Source: Lacustribacter sp964460315
GTDB lineage: Bacteria > Pseudomonadota > Gammaproteobacteria > Burkholderiales > Burkholderiaceae_A
Length of the DNA stretch: 64,000 nucleotides
Direction of reading: 5' to 3'
NCBI GenBank assembly: GCA_964460315.1
Contig: CAYWPQ010000002.1
Coordinates: forward strand, 1-64,000
The notes beneath the pieces were generated by a model that saw only the letters and a program-made list of their open reading frames with translations, was not told the origin of the DNA and did no database searches. Position 1 is the stretch's first letter. The number at the start of each line of letters is the position of its first letter. Shown piece after piece: positions 53,966-63,004 of this stretch. Made by a program: the position numbers and the translations under genes.

Positions 53966-55060
53966 ATGGCACTTCAATGCGGCATCGTCGGTCTGCCCAA
54001 CGTCGGCAAATCCACCCTTTTTAATGCACTCACCAAGGCAGGCATCGCGGCGGAAAACTACCCTTTTTGCACCATCGAGCCCAATGTCGGGATTGTCGAA
54101 GTGCCTGATCCACGGCTTGCCAAGCTTGCCGAAATCGTCAAGCCCGAACGCATTCTTCCGGCCACGGTAGAGTTTGTGGACATCGCGGGCCTGGTTGCGG
54201 GCGCAAGCAAAGGCGAAGGCCTTGGCAACCAGTTTCTGGCAAACATCCGTGAAACAGATGCCATCGTGAATGTGGTCCGCTGTTTTGATGACGACAATGT
54301 GATTCATGTCAATGGCCGCGTGGACCCTTTGGCCGATATTGAAACCATTGAAACTGAACTTGCTTTGGCTGATCTGGCCAACGTGGAAAAGCAGATCACC
54401 AAAACGGCGAAGCTTGCGAAGTCAGGTAACGACAAAGAGGCGGTCAAGCTCTTGGCGGTTCTCGAGAAATGCCGCGCTCAGCTTGATCAGGCTAAGCCCA
54501 TACGCGCTCTGTCGCTTGATACCGACGAACTTGCCTTGATTCAGCCCTTCTGCCTGATTACGGCAAAGCCCGCTATGTTTGTCGGCAACGTGGCCGAAGG
54601 CGGGTTTGCCAACAACCCCCACCTGGAAAAGCTTCAGGCCTATGCCCAGGCGCAGAAGGCGCCTGTGGTGGCCATCTGCGCCGCCATTGAGGCCGAGATT
54701 GCCGACATGCCCGACGAAGACAAGCAGGTGTTCTTAAGTGATATGGGCATGGACGAGCCCGGATTGAATCGATTAATTCGCGCGGGTTTTTCACTGCTGG
54801 GTCTGCAGACCTACTTCACGGCCGGCGTGAAGGAAGTGCGCGCCTGGACCGTTCGTATTGGTGCCACGGCCCCTCAGGCTGCAGGTGTCATTCACACCGA
54901 CTTCGAACGTGGCTTCATTCGTGCCGAGGTCACAGCCTACGACGACTACATTGCGCTGAAAGGCGAACAGGGCGCCAAAGAGGCTGGAAAGATGCGGCTC
55001 GAGGGCAAGGACTACATCGTCAAGGACGGCGATGTCATGCACTTCCGGTTTAACGTCTAA
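53966..55060 (+). CDS. ychF: Redox-regulated ATPase YchF
   Basis: A 364-residue Obg-family P-loop protein binding ATP. Motifs: GLPNVGKSTLFNALTKAG, NYPFCTIEPNVGIV (redox Cys), DIAGLVAGASKGEGLGNQFLA, and a C-terminal TGS domain. It interacts with the ribosome and is inhibited by oxidative stress in E. coli. It converges with pth, sharing 4 nt. Confidence 0.96.
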   Translation: MALQCGIVGLPNVGKSTLFNALTKAGIAAENYPFCTIEPNVGIVEVPDPRLAKLAEIVKPERILPATVEFVDIAGLVAGASKGEGLGNQFLANIRETDAIVNVVRCFDDDNVIHVNGRVDPLADIETIETELALADLANVEKQITKTAKLAKSGNDKEAVKLLAVLEKCRAQLDQAKPIRALSLDTDELALIQPFCLITAKPAMFVGNVAEGGFANNPHLEKLQAYAQAQKAPVVAICAAIEAEIADMPDEDKQVFLSDMGMDEPGLNRLIRAGFSLLGLQTYFTAGVKEVRAWTVRIGATAPQAAGVIHTDFERGFIRAEVTAYDDYIALKGEQGAKEAGKMRLEGKDYIVKDGDVMHFRFNV

Positions 55061-55623
55061 AGCGAGTGCAGTGCGCGCTGCGCAGCAGTCACCTGACCAC
55101 TCAGGATATTGGGTAGTTCTTTGACGATTCGATCCAAGGCGTGGTCAATCGATGTCTTTTCCTCTGCTCGCGGCGCATTCAACACAAAGGCAGCGACATC
55201 TTGCGCAAGGCCAAGTGTCCTTGGATGGCCAATGCCCACGCGAAGTCGCCAGAAGTTGGGTGAGCCAAGATGCGATTCAATGTCTCGCACTCCATTGTGG
55301 CCTCCATGGCCACCACCTTGCTTCAGGCGAATGCCGCCCGGTGGAAGATCAAGTTCGTCATGAATGACAAGAATGTCTTCAGGCGTCAGGCGATGGAATC
55401 GGGCAAATGCACCCACCGCCTCGCCTGAGGCATTCATGAATGTGGCGGGCTTCATCAGCCAGCGGTCTTCCCCGACCAGGCGTTGACGTGCCAGGTCGGC
55501 TTTGAATCGAGATTCACGCGCCCATCCCAATGGGGCGAGCTGATCCAGCAGCCAGAAGCCGACATTGTGCCGATGGCCGCTGTATTGCGCACCAGGGTTG
55601 CCGAGGCCAACAATCAGTTTCAT
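55057..55623 (-). CDS. pth: Peptidyl-tRNA hydrolase
   Basis: A 188-residue enzyme recycling peptidyl-tRNA. Active-site His is in GLGNPGAQYSGHRHNVGFWLLD, Asn in KPATFMNASGEAVG, and IHDELDLPPG and GGHGGHNGVRDI complete the fold. It follows rplY, separated by a terminator. Confidence 0.96.
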   Translation of the reverse strand: MKLIVGLGNPGAQYSGHRHNVGFWLLDQLAPLGWARESRFKADLARQRLVGEDRWLMKPATFMNASGEAVGAFARFHRLTPEDILVIHDELDLPPGGIRLKQGGGHGGHNGVRDIESHLGSPNFWRLRVGIGHPRTLGLAQDVAAFVLNAPRAEEKTSIDHALDRIVKELPNILSGQVTAAQRALHSL

Positions 55624-55641
55624 CGTGAAGAGGAATTAAAA

Positions 55642-55674
55642 AAACCGCCCGACATGATCTGAATCGGGCGGTTT
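55642..55674 (-). terminator. Rho-independent terminator after rplY
   Basis: On the minus strand AAACCGCCCGA and TCGGGCGGTTT form a perfect 11-bp stem (loop 55653-55663) followed by a run of T. It lies 70 nt beyond the rplY stop and 19 nt before the pth start, so pth needs its own promoter or read-through. Confidence 0.9.
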
Positions 55675-55744
55675 CGGGGTTGCAACCTTGGGGGCACCTT
55701 GAATGCTCAGTGTCGCTTCAGCATTCAACTTGCCCCAGGCCGAC

Positions 55745-56368
55745 TTAGGCGGCAGGCTTGGCGTCAGCCGCGGGAGCTGCGCCTGGAGCAGCAGCATCAT
55801 CGCCACCACCACCGGGTACGGAGGCCACCACCACGGTTGGGTTCTCACCGGCATGCAAGACCAGGGTCACGCCGGCAGGCAGCACCAGGTCACGAGCATG
55901 AATGGAGTGGCCCACGGCAAGGGTTGAAAGATCGACCTCGATGAACTCGGGAAGATCTTTGGGCAGACAGGACACCAAAACGTCATTCAGCACGTGGCTG
56001 ACGATGGCGCCAGCGAGTTTGACGGCCGGTGACGATTCCTGATTCTTGAAGTGGAGAGGCACCTTGGTCTGAAGCTTGGCTTTGGCATCAATGCGCTGAA
56101 AGTCAACGTGAAGGACCAGAGGCTTGTAAGGATGCATCTGGTAGTCACGCAGCAAAACCTGTTCGCTTTTGCCGTTGATTTCCAAGTCAAGAATCGACGA
56201 ATGAAATGATTCAACCTTCAGGGCCAACAAAATGGGGTTGTGATCCATTTCAATATTGGCGGGGGCTTTCTGGGCGCCATAGACAATTCCTGGCACCTTG
56301 CCGCTACGACGCAGACGGCGGCTCGCACCCGATCCCTGCACCTCACGGGAAGTGGCTACTACTTTCAT
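55745..56368 (-). CDS. rplY: 50S ribosomal protein L25 (CTC/TL5 form)
   Basis: A 207-residue two-domain L25. The N-terminal 5S rRNA-binding domain (MKVVATSREVQGSGASRRLRRSGKVPGIVYG) and a beta domain (VKLAGAIVSHVLNDVLVSCLPKDLPEFIEVDLSTL) are visible. The C-terminus is Gly/Ala rich. ATG 56368 with GGAGTT upstream is preferred over 56383. It is directly downstream of prs. Confidence 0.95.
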   Translation of the reverse strand: MKVVATSREVQGSGASRRLRRSGKVPGIVYGAQKAPANIEMDHNPILLALKVESFHSSILDLEINGKSEQVLLRDYQMHPYKPLVLHVDFQRIDAKAKLQTKVPLHFKNQESSPAVKLAGAIVSHVLNDVLVSCLPKDLPEFIEVDLSTLAVGHSIHARDLVLPAGVTLVLHAGENPTVVVASVPGGGGDDAAAPGAAPAADAKPAA

Positions 56369-56478
56369 CAACAACTCCTTCAATAAAACATGCCGATTTC
56401 ACAAGGCATGTGGGCTAAAAACCTTTCCGATGGATGGGCTGCCGCGACCAGCAGACCGTTCTTCAAGAAAGGAGAAAC

Positions 56479-57459
56479 TTATTCAACAAAGAGCGAACTC
56501 ACCGAGTCCGACTTCACAATTCTTAAGATGGTTTCCGCCACCAAGCCTGCACATGAGAGCGCACGGATTTTTTGGCAGGCCTGCCCCTCTTTTGACAAAG
56601 GAATGGAATCGGTCACCACCAGTTCATCAAGCGCGGATTGGGCGACTCGATCAATCGCTCCGCCCGAAAGGACAGGGTGGGTGCAATAGGCAACGACACG
56701 CTTGGCGCCGTGTTCCTTTAATGCCTGGGCGGCCCGGGTGAGCGTGCCGGCGGTGTCCACCATGTCATCCATGATCATGCAGACGCGGCCTTCGACATCA
56801 CCGATGATGTTCATCACTTCAGAGACATTGGCCTTTGGACGACGCTTGTCGATGATGGCCAGGTCACAGTCCATCTGTTTGGCAAAGGCACGGGCGCGGA
56901 CGACACCGCCAACATCGGGTGAGACCACCATCAGGTCGGAGTAGGTCTGCTGCCAGACGTCCGCCAGGATGATGGGGGCGGCGTAAATATTGTCGACCGG
57001 AATATCGAAAAAACCCTGGATCTGGTCGGAGTGGAGATCCATGGTGAGCACACGATCAACACCAACGCTTTGCAGCATGTTGGCCACGACTTTGGCGCTA
57101 ATGGGGACTCGTGATGAACGCACACGACGGTCTTGGCGTGCGTAACCGAAGTAGGGAATGGCGGCCGTGATTCGTTCGGCAGAGGCGCGACGCAGGGCAT
57201 CGCACATGAGCATGACTTCCATCAGGTGGTCGTTGGCTGGCGCGCAGGTGGACTGAAGAACCACGCAATGGCGTCCGCGAACATGTTCGAGAATCTCGAC
57301 GGTGGCCTCACCGTCGCTGAATTGTGCAACGTTGGCGCGACCCACGCGGGTGTTGAGATGGCGGGCGACGTCGGCGGCAAGCTTCGGATTGGCATTGCCA
57401 GTGAAGATCATGAGCCCTTCGGGGGCACCGCTTTCGCTCGTTAACATGCGGTCGACCAT
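56479..57459 (-). CDS. prs: Ribose-phosphate pyrophosphokinase
   Basis: A 326-residue enzyme making PRPP from ribose-5-phosphate. MIFTGNANPKLAADVARHL, the flexible loop YARQDRR, DLHSDQIQGFFD, VVSPDVGGVVRARAFAKQ and the PRPP motif CMIMDDMVDTAGTL are all present. ATG 57459 or 57447. tRNA-Gln lies 28 nt upstream; the tRNA may be processed from the same transcript. Confidence 0.96.
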   Translation of the reverse strand: MVDRMLTSESGAPEGLMIFTGNANPKLAADVARHLNTRVGRANVAQFSDGEATVEILEHVRGRHCVVLQSTCAPANDHLMEVMLMCDALRRASAERITAAIPYFGYARQDRRVRSSRVPISAKVVANMLQSVGVDRVLTMDLHSDQIQGFFDIPVDNIYAAPIILADVWQQTYSDLMVVSPDVGGVVRARAFAKQMDCDLAIIDKRRPKANVSEVMNIIGDVEGRVCMIMDDMVDTAGTLTRAAQALKEHGAKRVVAYCTHPVLSGGAIDRVAQSALDELVVTDSIPLSKEGQACQKIRALSCAGLVAETILRIVKSDSVSSLFVE

Positions 57460-57487
57460 GGTGTTTTGTATATGGGCTCAGTCAGTT

Positions 57488-57564
57488 TGGCTGGGGAGGA
57501 AGGATTCGAACCCTCGAATGCCGGAATCAAAATCCGGTGCCTTAACCAACTTGGCGACTCCCCA
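57488..57564 (-). tRNA. tRNA-Gln (anticodon TTG)
   Basis: A 77-nt cloverleaf with acceptor TGGGGAG/CTCCCCA, T loop GTTCGAATC, and anticodon stem CCGGA/TCCGG around the loop TTTTGAT, giving anticodon TTG. The 3' CCA is encoded. It lies between ispE and prs, a usual betaproteobacterial order. Confidence 0.97.
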
Positions 57565-57619
57565 ACAGGACACAACGTTTTCTGCAACTTGCACTGACAC
57601 GGCGGGACCTGACGGGGGT

Positions 57620-58567
57620 TTAGCCCTGCCTCGAGCGGGTTGGAATGGTCTGGCAGACTCTCAGGTGTCGAAGGCCTAAACCTTGACCGGATCTCTGAGC
57701 GTCGGCCTGCAGCATTTCAACCTGCGATTTCAACGTTTCGGCTGCCTCTTTCGAGGGTGCAGTGCAGAACACCGCGCCTCCCGAACCCGACATCCGAACC
57801 GCCGCGGGTGCAATTTTTTCGCTTTCAGCCGCCTTTAAAAACCATCGAAGCACCTGGTCCACTTCTGGAAATCGAGCCCGAGTTACGGGCTCAAGATCGT
57901 TGTGGCCAAAGTCCCAGACGGGATTTAAGGCAAATTGAGCGAAGTCAGCGATTTTCAAGGGTTTGGAATTGCGTGTCAATTCGGGCGCCTGAAAAATTGG
58001 GCCGGTGGCGACGGCGCAGCTTGGCACCCCAACCACCACCCAACGGGCCCGGCTTGCCAGTGGTAGCAGATTTTCACCAACGCCTTGCGCAAAGGCTGAC
58101 TGACCCACCAGGAAAAAGGGAACATCGGCTCCGAGTGTCAGCCCAATTTCAGCGAGTTCCTGTCGGGACAGACCCAGCCGCCATAGGGTGTTCAGGCCCA
58201 TGAGGGTGGTGGCGGCGTCTGAACTTCCCCCGCCAAGGCCGGCGCCTGCGGGAATGGTTTTGGTCACTGTAATCACGGCGCCTGGTGCTCCAGCCTGTTT
58301 CCACGCGGGCGTTTGCTGCAAGGCTTTGGCTGCTCGGAAGGCAAGATCCTCGGATTCTGGGCCCAGCAAGTCACCCTGACGGACAACGCCCGGGGCGCTT
58401 GTCCGGTCAAAAATGAGCTCATCAAACCAATCAATCGACTCAAAAACGCTCTGCAGCAGGTGGTAGCCGTCGGGGCGGCGCCCGATCACATGCAAAAAGA
58501 GGTTGATCTTCGCTGGCGCCAGCCAGCGTTGGCTTGGAGACTTCGTTGAAAACTCAGGGTCAGTCAT
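57620..58567 (-). CDS. ispE: 4-diphosphocytidyl-2-C-methyl-D-erythritol kinase
   Basis: A 315-residue GHMP kinase of the MEP isoprenoid pathway. Lys/His of the active site lie in LAPAKINLFLHVIGRRPDGYHLLQSVF, and the ATP loop is IPAGAGLGGGSSDAATTL. The C-terminal MSGSGGAVF is present. ATG 58567 overlaps the lolB stop by 8 nt. Confidence 0.96.
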   Translation of the reverse strand: MTDPEFSTKSPSQRWLAPAKINLFLHVIGRRPDGYHLLQSVFESIDWFDELIFDRTSAPGVVRQGDLLGPESEDLAFRAAKALQQTPAWKQAGAPGAVITVTKTIPAGAGLGGGSSDAATTLMGLNTLWRLGLSRQELAEIGLTLGADVPFFLVGQSAFAQGVGENLLPLASRARWVVVGVPSCAVATGPIFQAPELTRNSKPLKIADFAQFALNPVWDFGHNDLEPVTRARFPEVDQVLRWFLKAAESEKIAPAAVRMSGSGGAVFCTAPSKEAAETLKSQVEMLQADAQRSGQGLGLRHLRVCQTIPTRSRQG

Positions 58568-59111
58568 GGATGGTTCGTAAGCTTAGTCGGAGCTCTCCGA
58601 TGGTGAATTCCGTTTCGGAAGGCGCGCGTGTTGAATTTTGGCTGCTGACCTCTGAAGCCTCCACATGTCTGAGCAGCCGGGCGGCGAAATCCATCGCCAT
58701 CAGTGGGCTCAGCCAGTCAGTCTGCCCCAAAAGCATGTTGAGTTGATGGGTGAGTTCGGTCGGCGAGAGATTTCGGCCCCTTCCATCTCTGGCCATCAGT
58801 TGGTCGCCGACCTGTTCCAACGAGCCAAGCGATTGATTCATCGGCCCATAGAGATGAAGCTGGGTGCCAAGACTCTTGGTGGCAAGGCTTCGGGTTCGTA
58901 GAAGCTCAAACCCTCCCTGGGCCCCGCGAGTCGATCCGCTCGGGTCGACCACACGAAGAACGAACCGACCTGTCTGACTGCTCATCACCACGATCTCTTC
59001 AGAACCTGGGCGGTCGATGGCCTGAAGGGGGTTGGATCCGCTTGCACAGGCGGAAAGAAGGCAGACCACAGCGATGGCCAGTACAGCCTTCAGCAAGCGG
59101 CTTTTGGGCAT
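58560..59111 (-). CDS. lolB: Outer-membrane lipoprotein LolB-like
   Basis: A 183-residue lipoprotein. The signal peptide ends with lipobox LLSAC, and the mature part is about 160 residues with a GRFVLRVVDPSGSTRGAQGGFELLR beta segment. LolB receives lipoproteins from LolA at the outer membrane. Sequence match is moderate; position next to ispE and the TPR protein is the standard lolB context. ATG 59111 chosen. Confidence 0.82.
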   Translation of the reverse strand: MPKSRLLKAVLAIAVVCLLSACASGSNPLQAIDRPGSEEIVVMSSQTGRFVLRVVDPSGSTRGAQGGFELLRTRSLATKSLGTQLHLYGPMNQSLGSLEQVGDQLMARDGRGRNLSPTELTHQLNMLLGQTDWLSPLMAMDFAARLLRHVEASEVSSQNSTRAPSETEFTIGELRLSLRTIHD

Positions 59112-59157
59112 GCGTTCCGGATGAGCCTCATGCGAAGCCTCGGAGGCACGCCATGAG

Positions 59158-60186
59158 TCATTGGCCCGGATGAACACGAAGCGGAGAAATTCCCAAGCGT
59201 TTCAGCGTACTCAGCAAGACTTCGTTGCGCGGGTCGACCTGAAATGCGCGTTTTAAGAAGATCTCGGCTTCGTCTTTGCGCCCCTTCACCCAGAGCACCT
59301 CGCCAAGATGGGTTGAGATCTCCGCATCTGGCTGTTGTTCATGAGCCATGCGAAGGTATTTCTCGGCAAGGTCGAGCTTACCGAGCCTGAAATAGATCCA
59401 GCCCATGCTGTCGGTGATGTGGGCATCTTGAGGTGCAAGCTGGTGGGCGGTTTGAATCAATTTCAAAGCCTCATCAAGTCGCTCGTTCCGGTCGGCCAGG
59501 TGATAGCCAAGTGCATTGTGGGCGTGAGCATGCTGGGGATGGTCGCGAATCAGTTGCTGAAGAATTCGCTCCATCGTTTTGTGGTCACCGGCACGCTCAT
59601 GAAGCATCGCTCGGGTGTAGCTTACCGAAGGGCTGTTTTGATCAGGCTGGCTGACCGCTTCAAACAACCGCAAGCCTTCCTGCCGATTCGGTGCACGCCC
59701 GGCAAGGCTCGCAAGATAATCATAGAAACCATCAAGTTTGCCGTTGGCTTGAGCCTCCTGGCGACGAACTCCGAGCGACCCAATGAGATCGCGGGTTTTT
59801 CCTTGCACGAGGCGCAGCAGGTCCAGGGTGTTCTCGGCCTCAAAATCATTGGGGGCGCTGGCCTGCCAGATCACCGCGGCTTCCTCGGCGTGAGCGGGAA
59901 GTCTTGCTTCAATGCAGAGCTCGGTGGCGCGCTTGGCGGCAACCGGGTCCCGAGTCTGCTTGGCAACGCTCAGATAGGTCACGGCCGCCACACCGAGTTC
60001 GCCCTGAGCAAGCGCAAGTTCGCTGGCCAGAATCTGAAAAACATAACCCGCCTGTTCCTGTGCCGGTGTTAAGGTTCGTTCAGGCTGAGGTTCAGATCGC
60101 GCCTTAGCCTCTGATTGAACGCCTGTGGCCAAGCCAAGCCCCACACTGATGGCCAAGAACAAGGACAATGATTTTCGAACATTCAT
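59158..60186 (-). CDS. TPR-repeat protein, secreted
   Basis: A 342-residue protein with signal peptide SLSLFLAISVGLGLATGVQSEA. At least four tetratricopeptide repeats lie between residues 60 and 330 (for example HAHAHNALGYHLADRNERLDEALKLI and AHITDSMGWIYFRLGKLDLAEKYL). It is always near lolB-ispE in betaproteobacteria. Role unknown, presumably protein-protein contact in the periplasm. Confidence 0.88.
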   Translation of the reverse strand: MNVRKSLSLFLAISVGLGLATGVQSEAKARSEPQPERTLTPAQEQAGYVFQILASELALAQGELGVAAVTYLSVAKQTRDPVAAKRATELCIEARLPAHAEEAAVIWQASAPNDFEAENTLDLLRLVQGKTRDLIGSLGVRRQEAQANGKLDGFYDYLASLAGRAPNRQEGLRLFEAVSQPDQNSPSVSYTRAMLHERAGDHKTMERILQQLIRDHPQHAHAHNALGYHLADRNERLDEALKLIQTAHQLAPQDAHITDSMGWIYFRLGKLDLAEKYLRMAHEQQPDAEISTHLGEVLWVKGRKDEAEIFLKRAFQVDPRNEVLLSTLKRLGISPLRVHPGQ

Positions 60187-60221
60187 GGTTCTAGACTATC
60201 CCATTCTTCACGCACGCTGTC

Positions 60222-61070
60222 ATGCCCGAATTACCCGAGGTTGAAGTCACGGCCCGACACCTTCGTCAATCGATCGAGGGCTCGGTGCTGCTTAGTTTTC
60301 GGTCGAGTGGCAAACGGCTTCGCTATCCCATTCCTGAGAAGGCCCTGCGGGGTCTGGTCGGTCAGCCGGTCGTGTCGATCACACGTCGTGCCAAATACCT
60401 CATCATTGAATTTCCAGCGGGTCGACTTGTCGCCCATCTGGGAATGTCGGGCGTCATGCGCTGCATGCAGCCGGGCCTTCCCATGGCGCTGCATGACCAT
60501 CTTCAGTGTCGTTTCCGTCGCGGTGATCAGGTGGAATGTGACATGGTCTTTCATGACCCTCGACGTTTCGGATCGATCCAGTGGATTGATCACGCATCCG
60601 CCAAAGACCCCGAACTGTTTTCGGCCGTGCTTGGCCCGAGTGCTCGCGGCCTTGAGCCGCTGGATGATGCATTCCATGGCGGCTTTCTGTTTCAGCAGTC
60701 GCGTGGCCGATCCACACCCATCAAGCCATGGCTGATGTCGGGCCAGGAGGTGGTTGGTGTCGGAAACATCTATGCCTGTGAGGCCTTGTTTGCCAGCGGG
60801 ATTCACCCCAAGCGGTCGGCGGGGTCAATTTCCAGAGCGCGTTTTGACAGACTTGCGCAGGCGGTGAAGGCGATTCTTGCTCGGGCCATTGACGCTGGGG
60901 GAAGTTCCATTCGAGATTTCGTTGGGGCCGATGGTCGGGCGGGCCGTTATGGGCAAAGCCATCAGGTCTATGGTCGAGAGGGCCTTGCATGCCCGCAATG
61001 CACGCGCGCCGTGAAGCGGATGGTGCAGCAGCAGCGAAGCACGTTTTACTGCGCGGGATGCCAGCGTTGA
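60222..61070 (+). CDS. mutM: Formamidopyrimidine-DNA glycosylase
   Basis: A 282-residue glycosylase/AP lyase for oxidised purines. After Met removal, Pro2-Glu3 (PELPEVEVTARHL) are catalytic. The Fpg zinc finger is C-x2-C-x16-C-x2-C at the C-terminus (CPQC ... CAGC). Its 3' end overlaps mutY, its functional partner against 8-oxoguanine. Confidence 0.96.
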   Translation: MPELPEVEVTARHLRQSIEGSVLLSFRSSGKRLRYPIPEKALRGLVGQPVVSITRRAKYLIIEFPAGRLVAHLGMSGVMRCMQPGLPMALHDHLQCRFRRGDQVECDMVFHDPRRFGSIQWIDHASAKDPELFSAVLGPSARGLEPLDDAFHGGFLFQQSRGRSTPIKPWLMSGQEVVGVGNIYACEALFASGIHPKRSAGSISRARFDRLAQAVKAILARAIDAGGSSIRDFVGADGRAGRYGQSHQVYGREGLACPQCTRAVKRMVQQQRSTFYCAGCQR

Positions 61071-62140
61071 CCCAACCCTTACTCTCATTTGCAGAGCGCC
61101 TGATTGACTGGCAGCAGAAACACGGCCGGCACGACCTGCCATGGCAACAAAAAGCTTCCGACCCGAACCAACATGCGTATCAGGTGTGGGTGTCTGAGGT
61201 CATGCTGCAACAGACTCAGGTTCAGACCGTGGTGCCTTACTTCCTGCGTTGGATGTCGAAGTTTCCAAACCTGACAACACTGGCCTGCGCCAGGGAGGAT
61301 GAGGTTCTCGCCCTCTGGTCGGGGCTGGGCTACTATCGCCGCGCCCGGTACCTGCACGCCTGCGCGCGGGAGATTCAACAAAACCATGGTGGGCGATTTC
61401 CGGCGTCGGCCGATCAGCTTGCTGCGCTTCCTGGCATTGGCCGATCCACGGCGGCGGCCATTGCGTCAACGGTGTTTGGCGAACGCGTGGCCATTCTTGA
61501 TGGCAATGTGAAGCGAGTCTTGGCACGGCACACTGCCGCACAGGCGCCATGGCAAAGTGCTGAACTCGAGCGCAGCCTCTGGCGTGAGGCGGAACTCAGA
61601 CTGCCACATCGCGAAGTCTCTCGATACACCCAGGCCATCATGGATCTTGGCGCCATGGTCTGCAAACCACGAAATCCTCAGTGCGATCGCTGCCCCGTGG
61701 CGCTTGATTGCATGGCCTACATCACTTCTTCGGTCAGCCTTTACCCGCGACCCAAGTTTAAACAAGCGCCGAAGCAGCTCACCATTTTCTGGGCGGTGTT
61801 TGTTTCGGAAAAAGGCGTTTGGCTTGAGCGACAGCCATTGGACGGACTATGGCCTGGTTTATGGACGCCCTGGCGGCTCAGTCTTGATGCGCCTCCTGAG
61901 GGTTGGTTTGAAAAAGGTTGCGGGCCGACCGAACACATCAGCATGCGCCATCAGCTGACCCATCGGCGCCTCGAGATTGAGGCTGGTGTTTTTCATTGGC
62001 CACGACGGCTGAGCCCTTCGCCGAAGCGCAACAATCTTCGTCACTTCGGCTGGGGCGAGGTACCTGGGTTGGCTTTACCCAAACCGGCATCCGACTTGCT
62101 TGCCAAGCTTGGGCAGAAGTTAGGCCTTGCCCTTTTGTGA
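61058..62140 (+). CDS. mutY: A/G-specific adenine glycosylase
   Basis: A 360-residue DNA glycosylase removing A opposite 8-oxoG. The catalytic Glu is in WVSEVMLQQTQV, the helix-hairpin-helix is LPGIGRSTAAAIASTVFG and Asp is in ILDGNVKRVL. The [4Fe-4S] cysteines are C-x6-C-x2-C-x5-C (CKPRNPQCDRCPVALDC). ATG 61058 overlaps the mutM stop. It converges with rapZ by 21 nt. Confidence 0.96.
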   Translation: MPALTQPLLSFAERLIDWQQKHGRHDLPWQQKASDPNQHAYQVWVSEVMLQQTQVQTVVPYFLRWMSKFPNLTTLACAREDEVLALWSGLGYYRRARYLHACAREIQQNHGGRFPASADQLAALPGIGRSTAAAIASTVFGERVAILDGNVKRVLARHTAAQAPWQSAELERSLWREAELRLPHREVSRYTQAIMDLGAMVCKPRNPQCDRCPVALDCMAYITSSVSLYPRPKFKQAPKQLTIFWAVFVSEKGVWLERQPLDGLWPGLWTPWRLSLDAPPEGWFEKGCGPTEHISMRHQLTHRRLEIEAGVFHWPRRLSPSPKRNNLRHFGWGEVPGLALPKPASDLLAKLGQKLGLALL

Positions 62141-63004
62141 CAGTGAACGATGGCGAATGCCTGAGGCGTAGCTTTTCTTGAAGTGCTCGTGAAGCTGTTC
62201 CACACAATAGACTGAACGGTGTTGGCCGCCGGTGCAGCCAATTGCAACCGTCAGGTAGCTGCGATTTTCCTCGGCGTGCCGAGGAAGCCACTTCTGCAGA
62301 TAGGCGGTGATGTCGGTAATCATCTCGGCCACCTCTGAGCTCTCGCGTAGAAAATCGATGACGGGCTGGTCACGGCCATTTAAGCTTTTCAGTTCAGCGC
62401 GGTAATAGGGGTTGGGCAGACAGCGGGCATCGAACACCAGGTCGGCATCAAGCGGGATTCCATCTTTGAAGGCAAACGACTGAAAGAGCACGGTGAGCTT
62501 GGAGGTTTCGAGATCAAGAATTTCCTTGACCCAGCGACGAAGCGCCTGAGGCTGAAGATCGCTGGTGTCCAGTGGGATGCCCAAGGGTGCAATTTCAGAA
62601 AGCAGTTCGCGTTCAAGTTCAATACACTGCGCCAAGCCCTGAACCGAATCGTCACTCAGCTGTTGCTGTTGCATCAGCTGTCGGCTCAGCGGATGTCGGC
62701 GGCGGGTTTCGGAGTAACGCTGAATCAGGGTGTCGTCCCGGGCATTGAGAAAAAGCACTTTAAGGTTGTGCCCCTCGATTCGTAAGCCTTCCAGGCTTTG
62801 GCTTAGCTGATTGAGGGACCCACTCGTGCGCGCATCCACCGCCACCGCAAGCAGACGATGGCCTTCGGCGGACAGATTCCGAGCCGCCTCCTCCAGAAAG
62901 GCAACGGGCAGGTTGTCAATGCAGAAATAGCCCGCGTCTTCAAGCACATTCAAGGCCACGGATTTTCCCGAGCCCGACATGCCGGTGACAAGAACGATCT
63001 TCAA
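62120..63004 (-). CDS. rapZ: RNase adapter protein RapZ
   Basis: A 294-residue P-loop protein. Walker A is GMSGSGKS, and YFCIDNLPVAFLEE and the C-terminal IGCTGGQHRSVYCVEQL are diagnostic. In E. coli it directs RNase E to GlmZ and so controls glmS; whether this applies to betaproteobacteria is unknown, but glmS is in this window. It overlaps hprK by 4 nt. Confidence 0.95.
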   Translation of the reverse strand: MKIVLVTGMSGSGKSVALNVLEDAGYFCIDNLPVAFLEEAARNLSAEGHRLLAVAVDARTSGSLNQLSQSLEGLRIEGHNLKVLFLNARDDTLIQRYSETRRRHPLSRQLMQQQQLSDDSVQGLAQCIELERELLSEIAPLGIPLDTSDLQPQALRRWVKEILDLETSKLTVLFQSFAFKDGIPLDADLVFDARCLPNPYYRAELKSLNGRDQPVIDFLRESSEVAEMITDITAYLQKWLPRHAEENRSYLTVAIGCTGGQHRSVYCVEQLHEHFKKSYASGIRHRSLSQKGKA